DNA of 60,000 nucleotides, from the NCBI GenBank assembly GCA_914767715.1, contig OU612067.1, forward strand, positions 20,684,162 through 20,744,161, read 5' to 3'. This document shows, piece after piece, positions 1-11,166 of this stretch. Source of the DNA: Membranipora membranacea (taxonomy: Eukaryota; Bryozoa; Gymnolaemata; Cheilostomatida; Membraniporidae). Positions within the stretch are counted from its first letter, which is position 1; the number at the start of each line of letters is the position of its first letter. Under the pieces are notes generated by a model. The model did no database searches and was not told the origin of the DNA. It worked only from the letters and a program-made list of their open reading frames with translations. The position numbers and the translations under genes are program-made.

Positions 1-182
1 AACGGGTTTCAGTTCCAAAGTCAGCATGAAATTCCCCACGGTTTACAGTGGGTTACGAGGAAATCTATTTTTTGAACTGGCCGTAAAAAAAGCAAAGGGT
101 CCCCCCTTTGTTACTTTTTTTAATTTTAAAGTCGCTCTGATTTCCGTTCTATTTATCGTAGGATCTTCATATTCTGGAATTT
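1..182 (+). repeat. Partial monomer at left window edge
   Basis: This is the last 182 bases of a unit, beginning at unit position 153 (AACGGGTTTCAG). It carries the uncommon variants CAGTGGGTTACGAGG and GTCGCTCTGATTTCC. The second of these recurs only at about 2470-2486, which ties this edge to the 2,338-bp duplication. Confidence 0.95.
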
Positions 183-418
183 GAATGAGGCCAATAAGGC
201 CATCAACTGGTCAGAGTTTGAAAGAATTCCAATGGCTATTTCAATTTTTTACCCTGCGTTTGGCATGTTTTTTAATGACAAAAGTGGCCCTCGTTAAAAG
301 TGTCGCTGACGCCAAACTAAAAATGGCAGCCCCAAACGGGTTTCAGTTCCAAAGTCAGCATGAAATTCCCCACGGTTTACAGTAGGTTAGGAGGAAATCT
401 ATTTTTTGAACTGGCCGT

Positions 419-455
419 AAAAAAAGCAAAGGGTCCCCCCTTTGTTACTTTTTTT
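419..455 (+). other. Conserved imperfect hairpin present in every monomer (representative copy)
   Basis: The left arm AAAAAAAG-CAAAGGG (419-433) can pair with CCCTTTG (438-444) and CTTTTTTT (448-455). The loop is TCCC and there is a 3-base TTA bulge on the right side, giving 15 potential pairs. It sits at unit positions 237-273 and returns with the 334-bp period. Frequent variants (GGGTCTCCCC, GGGTGCCCCC) change the loop and leave the inner seven pairs intact. A few units break the stem: CAAACGGTCCCCTC at about 37007 and 38323, and CCCGCC near 58546. Whether it forms or acts as DNA or RNA is unknown. Confidence 0.75.
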
Positions 456-2086
456 AATTTTAAAGTCGCTCTCATTTCCGTTATATTTATCGTAGGATCT
501 TCATATTCTGGAATTTGAATGAGGCCAATGAGGCCATCAACTGGTCCGAGTTTGAGAGAATTCCGATGGATATTTAAATTTTTTACCCTGCGTTTGGCAT
601 GTTTTTTAATGACAAAAGTGGCCCTCGTTAAAAATGTCGCTGACGCCAAACTAAAAGGGGCAGCCCCAAACGGGTTTCAGTTCCAAAGTCTGCATGAAAT
701 TCCCCACGGTTTACAGTAGGTTAGGAGGAAATCTATTTTTTGAACTGGCGGTAAAAAAAGCAAAGGGTCCCCCCTTTGTTACTTTTTTTAATTTTAAAGT
801 CGCTCTCATTTCCGTTCTATTTATCGTAGGATCTTCATATTCTGGAATTTGAATGAGGCTAATGAGGCCATCAACTGGTCCGGGTTTGAAAGAATTCCGA
901 TGGCTATTTAAATTTTTTACCCTGCATTTGGCATGTTTTTTAATGACAAAAGTGGCCCTCGTTAAAAATGTCGCTGACGCCAAACGAAAAGGGGCAGCCC
1001 CAAACGGGTTTCAGTTCCAAAGTCAGCATGAAATTCCCCACGGTTTACAGTAGGTTAGGAGGAAATCTATTTTTTGAACTGGCCGTAAAAAAAGCAAAGG
1101 GTCCCCCCTTTGTTACTTTTTTTAATTTTAAAGCCGCTCTCATATCCGTTCTATTTATCGTAGGATCCTCATATTCTGGAATTTGAATGAGGCCAATGAG
1201 GCCATCAACTGGTCCGAGTTTGAAAGAATTCCGATGGCCATTTAAATTTTTTACCCTGCGATTGGCATGTTTTTTAATGACAAAAGTGGCCCTCGTTAAA
1301 AATGTCGCTGACGCAAAACTAAAAGGGGCAGCCCCAAACGGGTTTCAGTTCCAAAGTCAGCATGAAATTCCCCACGGTTTACAGTAGGTTAGGAGGAATT
1401 CTATTTTTTGAACTGGCCGTAAAAAAAGCAAAGGGTCCCCCCTTTGTTACCTTTTTTAATTTTAAAGTCGCTCTCGTTTCCGTTCTATTTATCGTAGGAT
1501 CTTCATATTCTGGAATTTGAATGAGGCCAATGAGGCCATCAACTGGTCCGAGTTTGAAAGAATTCCGATGGCTATTTAAATTTTTTACCCTGCATTTGGC
1601 ATGTTTTTTAATGACAAAAGTGGCCCTCGTTAAAAATGTCGCTGACGCCAAACGAAAAGGGGCAGCCCCAAACGGGTTTCAGTTCCAAAGTCAGCATGAA
1701 ATTCCCCACGGTTTACAGTAGGTTAGGAGGAAATCTATTTTTTGAACTGGCCGTAAAAAAAGCAAAGGGTCCCCCCTTTGTTACTTTTTTTAATTTTAAA
1801 GTCGCTCTCATTTCCGTTCTATTTATCGTAGGATCTTCATATTCTGGAATTTGAATGAGGCCAATAAGGCCATCATCTGGTCCGAGTTTGAGAGAATTCC
1901 GATGGATATTTTAATTTTTTACCCTGCGTTTGGCATGTTTTTTAATGACAAAAGTGGCCCTCGTTGAAAATGTCGCTGACGCCAAACTAAAAGGGGCAGC
2001 CCCAAACGGGTTTCAGTTCCAAAGTCAGCATGAAATTCCCCACGGTTTACAGTAGGTTAGGAGGAAATCTATTTTTTGAACTGGCC

Positions 2087-2118
2087 GTAACAAAAGCAAA
2101 GGGTCTCCCCTTTGTTAC
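2087..2118 (+). other. Alternative dyad haplotype GTAACAAA...TTTGTTAC
   Basis: In a linked variant the A-tract reads GTAACAAAAG and the loop reads GGGTCTCCCC. This gives a perfect 8-bp inverted repeat, GTAACAAA (2087-2094) and TTTGTTAC (2111-2118), around a 16-base spacer, in place of the poly-A/poly-T outer stem. The same haplotype, linked with AAAGCCGCTCTCA and GGATCCTCAT downstream, is at about 11066, 12070, 21046, 22046, 24385 and 25387. It is confined to the first 26 kb. Confidence 0.7.
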
Positions 2119-4524
2119 TTTTTTTAATTTTAAAGCCGCTCTCAAATCCGTTCTATTTATCGTAGGATCCTCATATTCTGGAATTTGAATGAGGCCAATG
2201 AGGCCATCAACTGGTCCGAGTTTGAAAGAATTCCGATGGCTATTTAAATTTTTTACCCTGCGATTGGCATGTTTTTTAATGACAAAAGTGGCCCTTGTTA
2301 AAAATGTCGCTGACGCCAAACTAAAAGGGGCAGCCCCAAACGGGTTTCAGTTCCAAAGTCAGCATGAAATTCCCCACGGTTTACAGTGGGTTACGAGGAA
2401 ATCTATTTTTTGAACTGGCCGTAAAAAAAGCAAAGGGTCCCCCCTTTGTTACTTTTTTTAATTTTAAAGTCGCTCTGATTTCCGTTCTATTTATCGTAGG
2501 ATCTTCATATTCTGGAATTTGAATGAGGCCAATAAGGCCATCAACTGGTCAGAGTTTGAAAGAATTCCAATGGCTATTTCAATTTTTTACCCTGCGTTTG
2601 GCATGTTTTTTAATGACAAAAGTGGCCCTCGTTAAAAGTGTCGCTGACGCCAAACTAAAAATGGCAGCCCCAAACGGGTTTCAGTTCCAAAGTCAGCATG
2701 AAATTCCCCACGGTTTACAGTAGGTTAGGAGGAAATCTATTTTTTGAACTGGCCGTAAAAAAAGCAAAGGGTCCCCCCTTTGTTACTTTTTTTAATTTTA
2801 AAGTCGCTCTCATTTCCGTTATATTTATCGTAGGATCTTCATCTTCTGGAATTTGAATGAGGCCAATGAGGCCATCAACTGGTCCGAGTTTGAGAGAATT
2901 CCGATGGATATTTAAATTTTTTACCCTGCGTTTGGCATGTTTTTTAATGACAAAAGTGGCCCTCGTTAAAAATGTCGCTGACGCCAAACTAAAAGGGGCA
3001 GCCCCAAACGGGTTTCAGTTCCAAAGTCTGCATGAAATTCCCCACGGTTTACAGTAGGTTAGGAGGAAATCTATTTTTTGAACTGGCGGTAAAAAAAGCA
3101 AAGGGTCCCCCCTTTGTTACTTTTTTTAATTTTAAAGTCGCTCTCATTTCCGTTCTATTTATCGTAGGATCTTCATATTCTGGAATTTGAATGAGGCTAA
3201 TGAGGCCATCAACTGGTCCGGGTTTGAAAGAATTCCGATGGCTATTTAAATTTTTTACCCTGCGTTTGGCATGTTTTTTAATGACAAAAGTGGCCCTCGT
3301 TAAAAATGTCGCTGACGCCAAACTAAAAGGGGCAGCCCCAAACGGGTTTCAGTTCCAAAGTCAGCATGAAATTCCCCACGGTTTACAGTAGGTTAGGAGG
3401 AAATCTATTTTTTGAACTGGCCGTAAAAAAAGCAAAGGGTCCCCCCTTTGTTACTTTTTTAAAATTTAAAGTCGCTCTCATTTCCGTTCTATTTATCGTA
3501 GGATCTTCATATTCTGGAATTTGGATGAAGCCAATGAGGCCATCAACTGGTCCGAGTTTGAAAGAATTCCGATGGCTATTTAAATTTTTTACCCTGCGTT
3601 TGGCATGTTTTTTAATGACAAAAGTGGCCCTCGTTAAAAATGTCGCTGACGCCAAACTAAAAGGGGCAGCCCCAAACGGGTTTCAGTTCCAAAGTCAGCA
3701 TGAAATTCCCCACGGTTTACAGTAGGTTAGGAGGAAATCTATTTTTTGAACTGGCCGTAAAAAAAGCAAAGGGTCCCCCCTTTGTTACTTTTTTTAATTT
3801 TAAAGTCGCTCTCATTTCCGTTATATTTATCGTAGGATCTTCATATTCTGGAATTTGAATGAGGCCAATGAGGCCATAAACTGGTCCAAGTTTGAGAGAA
3901 TTCCGATGGATATTTAAATTTTTTACCCTGCGTTTGGCATGTTTTTTAATGACAAAAGTGGCCCTCGTTAAAAATGTCGCTGACGCCAAACTAAAAGGGG
4001 CAGCCCCAAACGGGTTTCAGTTCCAAAGTCAGCATGGAATTCCCCACGGTTTAGAGTAGGTTAGGAGGAAATCTATTTTTTGAACTGGCTGTAAAAAAAG
4101 CAAAGGGTCCTCCCTTTGTTACTTTTTTTAATTTTAAAGTCGCTCTCATTTCCGTTATATTTATCGTAGGATCTTCATATTCTGGAATTTGAATGAGGCC
4201 AATGAGGCCATCAACTGGTCCGAGTTTGAGAGAATTCCGATGGATATTTAAATTTTTTACCCTGCGTTTGGCATGTTTTTTAATGACAAAAGTGGCCCTC
4301 GTTAAAAATGTCGCTGACGCCAAACTAAAAGGGGCAGCCCCAAACGGGTTTCAGTTCCAAAGTCAGCATGAAATTCCCCACGGTTTACAGTAGGTTAGGA
4401 GGAAATCTATTTTTTGAACTGGCCGTAAAAAAAGCAAAGGGTCCCCCCTTTGTTACTTTTTTTAATTTTAAAGTCGCTCTCATTTCCGTTATATTTATCG
4501 TAGGATCTTCATATTCTGGAATTT

Positions 4525-4858
4525 GAATGAGGCCAATGAGGCCATCAACTGGTCCGAGTTTGAAAGAATTCCGATGGCTATTTAAATTTTTTACCCTGCG
4601 TTTGGCATGTTTTTTAATGACAAAAGTGGCCCTCGTTAAAAATGTCGCTGACGCCAAACTAAAAGGGGCAGCCCCAAACGGGTTTCAGTTCCAAAGTCAG
4701 CATGAAATTCCCCACGGTTTACAGTAGGTTAGGAGGAAATCTATTTTTTGAACTGGCCGTAAAAAAAGCAAAGGGTCCCCCCTTTGTTACTTTTTTTAAT
4801 TTTAAAGTCGCTCTCATTTCCGTTATATTTATCGTAGGATCTTCATATTCTGGAATTT
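4525..4858 (+). repeat. Reference full-length monomer (L type, 334 bp)
   Basis: This unit is close to the majority sequence apart from TTATATTTA near its end, where most units have TTCTATTTA. Hand count gives G 68, C 66, or 40.1% GC, with 12 CpG dinucleotides. Parts in order: a 9-bp direct repeat (AATGAGGCC twice, positions 2-19); an EcoRI-type GAATTC near position 42; an AT-rich stretch with ATTTAAAT; TTTTTTAATGAC; a GTCGCTGACGCC block; the near-palindrome GGGGCAGCCCC; AAATTCCCCACGG; TTAGGAGGAAATC; a hairpin at positions 237-273; and a T-rich tail ending TCTGGAATTT. I see no convincing half-unit repeat inside it. Confidence 0.93.
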
Positions 4859-5860
4859 GAATGAGGCCAATGAGGCCATCAACTGGTCCGAGTTTGAAAG
4901 AATTCCGATGGATATTTAAATTTTTTACCCTGCGTTTGGCATGTTTTTTAATGACAAAAGTGGCCCTCGTTAAAAATGTCGCTGACGCAAAACTAAAAGG
5001 GGCAGTCCCAAACGGGTTTCAGTTCCAAAGTCAGCATGAAATTCCCCACGGTTTACAGTAGGTTAGGAGGAAATCTATTTTTTGAACTGGCCGTAAAAAA
5101 AGCAAAGGGTCCCCCCTTTGTTACGTTTTTTTAATTTTAAAGTCGCTCTCATTTCCGTTCTATTTATCGTAGGGTCTTCATATTCTGGAATTTGAATGAG
5201 GCCAATGAGGCCATCAAGTGGTCCGAGTTTGAAAGAATTCCGATGGCTATTTAAATTTTTTACCCTGCGTTTGGCATGTTTTTTAATGACAAAAGTGGCC
5301 CTCGTTAAAAATGTCGCTGACACCAAACTATAAGGGGCAGCCCCAAACGGGTTTCAGTTCCAAAGTCAGCATGAAATTCCCCACGGTTTACGGTAGGTTA
5401 GGAGGAGATCTATTTTTTGAACTGGCCGTAAAAAAAGCAAAGGGTCCCCCCTTTGTTACTTTTTTTAATTTTAAAGTCGCTCTCATTTCCGTTATATTTA
5501 TCGTAGGATCTTCATATTCTGGAATTTGAATGAGGCCAATGAGGCCATCAACTGGTCCGAGTTTGAGAGAATTCCGATGGATATTTAAATTTTTTACCCT
5601 GCGTTTGGCATGTTTTTAATGACAAAAGTGGCCCTCGTTAAAAATGTCGCTGACGCCAAACTAAAAGGGGCAGCCCCAAACGGGTTTCAGTTCCAAAGTC
5701 AGCATGAAATTCCCCACGGTTTACAGTAGGTTAGGAGGAAATCTATTTTTTGAACTGGCCGTAAAAAAAGCAAAGGGTCCCCCCTTTGTTACTTTTTTTA
5801 ATTTTAAAGTCGCTCTCATTTCCGTTCTATTTATCGTAGGATCTTCATATTCTGGAATTT

Positions 5861-6174
5861 GAATGAGGTCCGAGTTTGAGAGAATTCCGATGGATATTTA
5901 AATTTTTTACCCTGCGTTTGAAATGTTTTTTAATGACAAAAGTGGCCCTCGTTAAAAATGTCGCTGACGCCAAACTAAAAGGGGCAGCCCCAAACGGGTT
6001 TCAGTTCCAAAGTCAGCATGAAATTCCCCACGGTTTACAGTAGGTTAGGAGGAAATCTATTTTGTGAACTGGCCGTAAAAAAAGCAAAGGGTCCCCCCTT
6101 TTTTACTTTTTTTAATTTTTAAGTCGCTCTCATTTCCGTTCTATTTATCGTAGGATCTTCATATTCTGGAATTT
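5861..6174 (+). repeat. Short monomer S1 (314 bp)
   Basis: Unit positions 9-28 are absent, so GAATGAGG runs straight into TCCGAG. It also has GTTTGAAATG where full units have GTTTGGCATG. Part of the 4,655-bp duplication with S2. Confidence 0.93.
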
Positions 6175-9100
6175 GAATGAGGCCAATGAGGCCATCAACT
6201 GGTCCGAGTTTGAAAGAATTCCGATGGCTATTTCAATTTTTTACCCTGCGTTTGGCATGTTTTTTAATGACAAAAGTGGCCCTCGTTAAAAGTGTCGCTG
6301 ACGCCAAACTAAAAGGGGCAGCCCCAAACGGGTTTCAGTTCCAAAGTCAGCATGAAATTCCCCACGGTTTACAGTAGGTTAGGAGGAAATCTATTTTTTG
6401 AACAGGCCGTAAAAAAAGCAAAGGGTCCCCCCTTTGTTACTTTTTTTAATTTTAAAGTCGCTCTCATTTCCGTTATATTTATCGTAGGATCTTCATATTC
6501 TGGAATTTGAATGAGGCCAATGAGGCCATCAACTGGTCCGAGTTTGAGAGAATTCCGATGGATATTTAAATTTTTTCTCCTGCGTTTGGCATGTTTTTTA
6601 ATGACAAAAGTGGCCCTCGTTAAAAATGTCGCTGACGCCAAACTAAAAGGGGCAGCCCCAAACGGGTTTCAGTTCCAAAGTCAGCATGAAATTCCCCACG
6701 GTTTACAGTAGGTTAGGAGGAAATCTATTTTTTGAACTGGCCGTAAAAAAAGCAAAGGGTCCCCCCTTTTTTACTTTTTTTAATTTTTAAGTCCTCTCAT
6801 TTCCGTTCTATTTATCGTAGGATCTTCATATTCTGGAATTTGAATGAGGCTAATGAGGCCATCAACTGGTCCGGGTTTGAAAGAATTCCGATGTCTATTT
6901 AAATTTTTTACCCTGCGTTTGGCATGTTTTTTAATGACAAAAGTGGCCCTCGTTAAAAATGTCGCTGACGCCAAACTAAAAGGGGCAGCCCCAAACGGGT
7001 TTCAGTTCCAAAGTCAGCATGAAATTCCCCACGGTTTACAGTAGGTTAGGAGGAAATCTATTTTTTGAACTGGCCGTAAAAAAAGCAAAGGGTCCCCCCT
7101 TTGTTACTTTTTTTAATTTTAAAGTCGCTCTCATTTCCGTTATATTTATCGTAGGATCTTCATATTCTGGAATTTGAATGAGGCCAATGAGGCCATCAAC
7201 TGGTCCGAGTTTGAGAGACTTCCGATGGATATTTAAATTTTTTACCCTGCGTTTGGCATGTTTTTTAATGACAAAAGTGGCCCTCGTTAAAAATGTCGCT
7301 GACGCAAAACTAAAAGGGGCAGCCCCAAACGGGTTTCAGTTCCAAAGTCAGCATGAAATTCCCCACGGTTTACAGTAGGTTAGGAGGAAATCTATTTTTT
7401 GAACTGGCCGTAAAAAAAGCAAAGGGTCCCCCCTTTGTTACTTTTTTTAATTTTAAAGTCGCTCTCATTTCCGTTCTATTTATCGTAGGATCTTCATATT
7501 CTGGAATTTGAATGAGGCCAATAAGGCCATCAACTGGTCAGAGTTTGAAAGAATTCCAATGGCTATTTCAATTTTTTACCCTGCGTTTGGCATGTTTTTT
7601 AATGACAAAAGTGGCCCTCGTTAAAAGTGTCGCTGACGCCAAACTAAAAATGGCAGCCCCAAACGGGTTTCAGTTCCAAAGTCAGCATGAAATTCCCCAC
7701 GGTTTACAGTAGGTTAGGAGGAAGTCTATTTTTTGAACTGGCCGTAAAAAAAGCAAAGGGTCCCCCCTTTGTTACTTTTTTTAATTTTAAAGTCGCTCTC
7801 ATTTCCGTTATATTTATCGTAGGATCTTCATATTCTGGAATTTGAATGAGGCCAATGAGGCCATCAACTGGTCCGAGTTTGAGAGAATTCCGATGGATAT
7901 TTAAATTTTTTACCCTGCGTTTGGCATGTTTTTTAATGACAAAAGTGGCCCTCGTTAAAAATGTCGCTGACGCCAAACTAAAAGGGGCAGCCCCAAACGG
8001 GTTTCAGTTCCAAAGTCAGCATGAAATTCCCCACGGTTTACAGTAGGTTAGGAGGAAATCTATTTTTTGAACTGGCGGTAAAAAAAGCAAAGGGTCCCCC
8101 CTTTGTTACTTTTTTTAATTTTAAAGTCGCTCTCATTTCCGTTCTATTTATCGTAGGATCTTCATATTCTGGAATTTGAATGAGGCTAATGAGGCCATCA
8201 ACTGGTCCGGGTTTGAAAGAATTCCGATGGCTATTTAAATTTTTTACCCTGCGTTTGGCATGTTTTTTAATGACAAAAGTGGCCCTCGTTAAAAATGTCG
8301 CTGACGCCAAACTAAAAGGGGCAGCCCCAAACGGGTTTCAGTTCCAAAGTCAGCATGGAATTCCCCACGGTTTAGAGTAGGTTAGGAGGAAATCTATTTT
8401 TTGAACTGGCTGTAAAAAAAGCAAAGGGTCCCCCCTTTGTTACTTTTTTTAATTTTAAAGTCGCTCTCATTTCCGTTATATTTATCGTAGGATCTTCATA
8501 TTCTGGAATTTGAATGAGGCCAATGAGGCCATCAACTGGTCCGGGTTTGAAAGAATTCCGATGGCTATTTAAATTTTTTACCCTGCGTTTGGCATGTTTT
8601 TTAATGACAAAAGTGGCCCTCGTTAAAAATGTCGCTGACGCCAAACTAAAAGGGGCAGCCCCAAACGGGTTTCAGTTCCAAAGTCAGCATGAAATTCCCC
8701 ACGGTTTACAGTAGGTTAGGAGGAAATCTATTTTTTGAACTGGCCGTAAAAAAAGCAAAGGGTCCCCCCTTTGTTACTTTTTTTAATTTTAAAGTCGCTC
8801 TCATTTCCGTTCTATTTATCGTAGGATCTTCATATTCTGGAATTTGAATGAGGCTAATGAGGCCATCAACTGGTCCGGGTTTGAAAGAATTCCGATGGCT
8901 ATTTAAATTTTTTACCCTGCGTTTGGCATGTTTTTTAATGACAAAAGTGGCCCTCGTTAAAAATGTCGCTGACGCCAAACTAAAAGGGGCAGCCCCAAAC
9001 GGGTTTCCGTTCCAAAGTCAGCATGAAATTCCCCACGGTTTACAGTAGCTTAGGAGGAAATCTATTTTTTGAACTGGCCGTAAAAAAAGCAAAGGGTCCC

Positions 9101-10516
9101 CCCTTTGTTACTTTTTTTAAATTTAAAGTCGCTCTCATTTCCGTTCTATTTATCGTAGGATCTTCATATTCTGGAATTTGAATGAAGCCAATGAGGCCAT
9201 CAACTGGTCCGAGTTTGAAAGAATTCCGATGGCTATTTAAATTTTTTACCCTGCGTTTGGCATGTTTTTTAATGACAAAAGTGGCCCTCGTTAAAAATGT
9301 CGCTGACGCCAAACTAAAAGGGGCAGCCCCAAACGGGTTTCAGTTCCAAAGTCAGCATGAAATTCCCCACGGTTTACAGTAGGTTAGGAGGAAATCTATT
9401 TTTTGAACTGGCCGTAAAAAAAGCAAAGGGTCCCCCCTTTGTTACTTTTTTTAATTTTAAAGTCGCTCTCATTTCCGTTATATTTATCGTAGGATCTTCA
9501 TATTCTGGAATTTGAATGAGGCCAATGAGGCCATCAACTGGTCCGAGTTTGAAAGAATTCCGATGGATATTTAAATTTTTTACCCTGCGTTTGGCATGTT
9601 TTTTAATGACAAAAGTGGCCCTCGTTAAAAATGTCGCTGACGCAAAACTAAAAGGGGCAGTCCCAAACGGGTTTCAGTTCCAAAGTCAGCATGAAATTCC
9701 CCACGGTTTACAGTAGGTTAGGAGGAAATCTATTTTTTGAACTGGCCGTAAAAAAAGCAAAGGGTCCCCCCTTTGTTATGTTTTTTTAATTTTAAAGTCG
9801 CTCTCATTTCCGTTCTATTTATCGTAGGGTCTTCATATTCTGGAATTTGAATGAGGCCAATGAGGCCATCAAGTGGTCCGAGTTTGAAAGAATTCCGATG
9901 GCTATTTAAATTTTTTACCCTGCGTTTGGCATGTTTTTTAATGACAAAAGTGGCCCTCGTTAAAAATGTCGCTGACACCAAACTAAAAGGGGCAGCCCCA
10001 AACGGGTTTCAGTTCCAAAGTCAGCATGAAATTCCCCACGGTTTACAGTAGGTTAGGAGGAGATCTATTTTTTGAACTGGCCGTAAAAAAAGCAAAGGGT
10101 CCCCCCTTTGTTACTTTTTTTAATTTTAAAGTCGCTCTCATTTCCGTTATATTTATCGTAGGATCTTCATATTCTGGAATTTGAATGAGGCCAATGAGGC
10201 CATCAACTGGTCCGAGTTTGAGAGAATTCCGATGGATATTTAAATTTTTTACCCTGCGTTTGGCATGTTTTTTAATGACAAAAGTGGCCCTCGTTAAAAA
10301 TGTCGCTGACGCCAAACTAAAAGGGGCAGCCCCAAACGGGTTTCAGTTCCAAAGTCAGCATGAAATTCCCCACGGTTTACAGTAGGTTAGGAGGAAATCT
10401 ATTTTTTGAACTGGCCGTAAAAAAAGCAAAGGGTCCCCCCTTTGTTACTTTTTTTAATTTTAAAGTCGCTCTCATTTCCGTTCTATTTATCGTAGGATCT
10501 TCATATTCTGGAATTT
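5861..10516 (+). repeat. Array block 2: short unit plus 13 full monomers
   Basis: Unit starts and types: 5861 S, 6175 Q-like, 6509 I, 6842 C (GATGTCTATTT), 7176 I, 7510 Q, 7844 I, 8178 Lg, 8512 Lg, 8846 Lg, 9180 L (ATGAAG), 9514 I, 9849 L (CAAGTGG), 10183 I. Total 4,656 bp, which is 13 x 334 + 314. The run 7510-8178 (Q-I-Lg) is the third copy of the trio seen at 183-851 and 2521-3189. Unit 6842 is the only C-type unit before 34.8 kb. Single-base changes: one base lost near 6793 and one gained near 9780. Confidence 0.92.
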
Positions 10517-10830
10517 GAATGAGGTCCGAGTTTGAGAGAATTCCGATGGATATTTAAATTTTTTACCCTGCGTTTGAAATGTTTTTTAATGACAAAAGTG
10601 GCCCTCGTTAAAAATGTCGCTGACGCCAAACTAAAAGGGGCAGCCCCAAACGGGTTTCAGTTCCAAAGTCAGCATGAAATTCCCCACGGTTTACAGTAGG
10701 TTAGGAGGAAATCTATTTTTTGAACTGGCCGTAAAAAAAGCAAAGGGTCCCCCCTTTTTTACTTTTTTTAATTTTTAAGTCGCTCTCATTTCCGTTCTAT
10801 TTATCGTAGGATCTTCATATTCTGGAATTT
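10517..10830 (+). repeat. Short monomer S2 (314 bp)
   Basis: Same 20-bp deletion and linked GAAATG variant as S1. It is followed by a TTTTTTACTTTTTTT hairpin-arm variant, also seen after S1. Confidence 0.93.
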
Positions 10831-11166
10831 GAATGAGGCCAATGAGGCCATCAACTGGTCCGAGTTTGAAAGAATTCCGATGGCTATTTTAAATTTTTTA
10901 CCCTGCGTTTGGCATGTTTTTTAATGACAAAAGTGGCCCTCGTTGAAAATGTCGCTGACGCCAAACTAAAAGGGGCAGCCCCAAACGGGTTTCAGTTCCA
11001 AAGTCAGCATGAAATTCCCCACGGTTTACAGTAGGTTAGGAGGAAATCTAGTTTTTTGAACTGGCCGTAACAAAAGCAAAGGGTCTCCCCTTTGTTACTT
11101 TTTTTAATTTTAAAGCCGCTCTCATATCCGTTCTATTTATCGTAGGATCCTCATATTCTGGAATTT

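Larger units (their letters stand above)
1..3262 (+). repeat. Segmental duplication, period 2,338 bp (7 monomers)
   Basis: Positions 1 to about 924 match 2339 to about 3262 almost base for base, including the rare GTCGCTCTGATTTCC, the Q unit with AATGGCTATTTCAA and AAAAATGGCAGCC, and CAAAGTCTGCATG. The one difference I noticed inside the tract is CATATTCTGG near 503 against CATCTTCTGG near 2841. Identity ends where copy 1 has CTGCATTTGG and copy 2 CTGCGTTTGG. A third, less complete copy of the Q-I-Lg trio lies at 7510-8511. Confidence 0.82.
183..5860 (+). repeat. Array block 1: 17 monomers before the first short unit
   Basis: Unit starts and types: 183 Q, 517 I, 851 Lg, 1185 L-like (GCCATTT), 1519 L, 1853 I, 2187 L, 2521 Q, 2855 I, 3189 Lg, 3523 L (ATGAAG), 3857 I, 4191 I, 4525 L, 4859 I, 5194 L (CAAGTGG), 5528 I. 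All are 334 bp except 4859 (335, extra base in ACGTTTTTTTA) and 5528 (333, one T lost near 5613). The unit at 3523 begins GGATGAAG instead of GAATGAGG, so the stop codon TGA normally spanning the unit junction becomes TGG. This alone creates the 119-codon plus-strand frame across 3366-3725. Confidence 0.92.
4535..10886 (+). repeat. Segmental duplication, period about 4,655 bp (copies 4535-6230 and 9190-10886)
   Basis: The two copies share the unit order L-I-L(CAAGTGG)-I-S and rare markers: GGGGCAGTCCC, the one-base expansion beside the T-run (ACGTTTTTTT or ATGTTTTTTT), TAGGGTCTTC, GACACCAAAC, GGAGGAGATCT, and the short unit with GAAATG. Differences include CTATAAGG (5331) against CTAAAAGG and one T missing near 5613. 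Between copies lie other subtypes, so this is a block copied at a distance or a long higher-order repeat since reshuffled. Confidence 0.78.

Noticed and set aside
377-390. Telomere-like GGTTAGG and Shine-Dalgarno-like AGGAGG in TAGGTTAGGAGG
   Set aside because: Single occurrences per unit with no tandem TTAGG/TTAGGG run. The purine motif is just part of the repeat and precedes no credible gene.
3366-3725. Longer 119-codon plus-strand frame and the 110-codon frame at 44364-44696
   Set aside because: The first exists only because TGA at the unit junction became TGG (3523). The second exists because one T was lost near 44582. Both merely fuse neighbouring satellite frames.
4525-4858. Unit as an old dimer of two 167-bp halves
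   Set aside because: Weak echoes exist (GTCGCT at about positions 120 and 283, ATTTTTT at about 59 and 219), but spacings differ (163 and 160) and the remaining sequence does not align. Not enough for a claim without a computed alignment.
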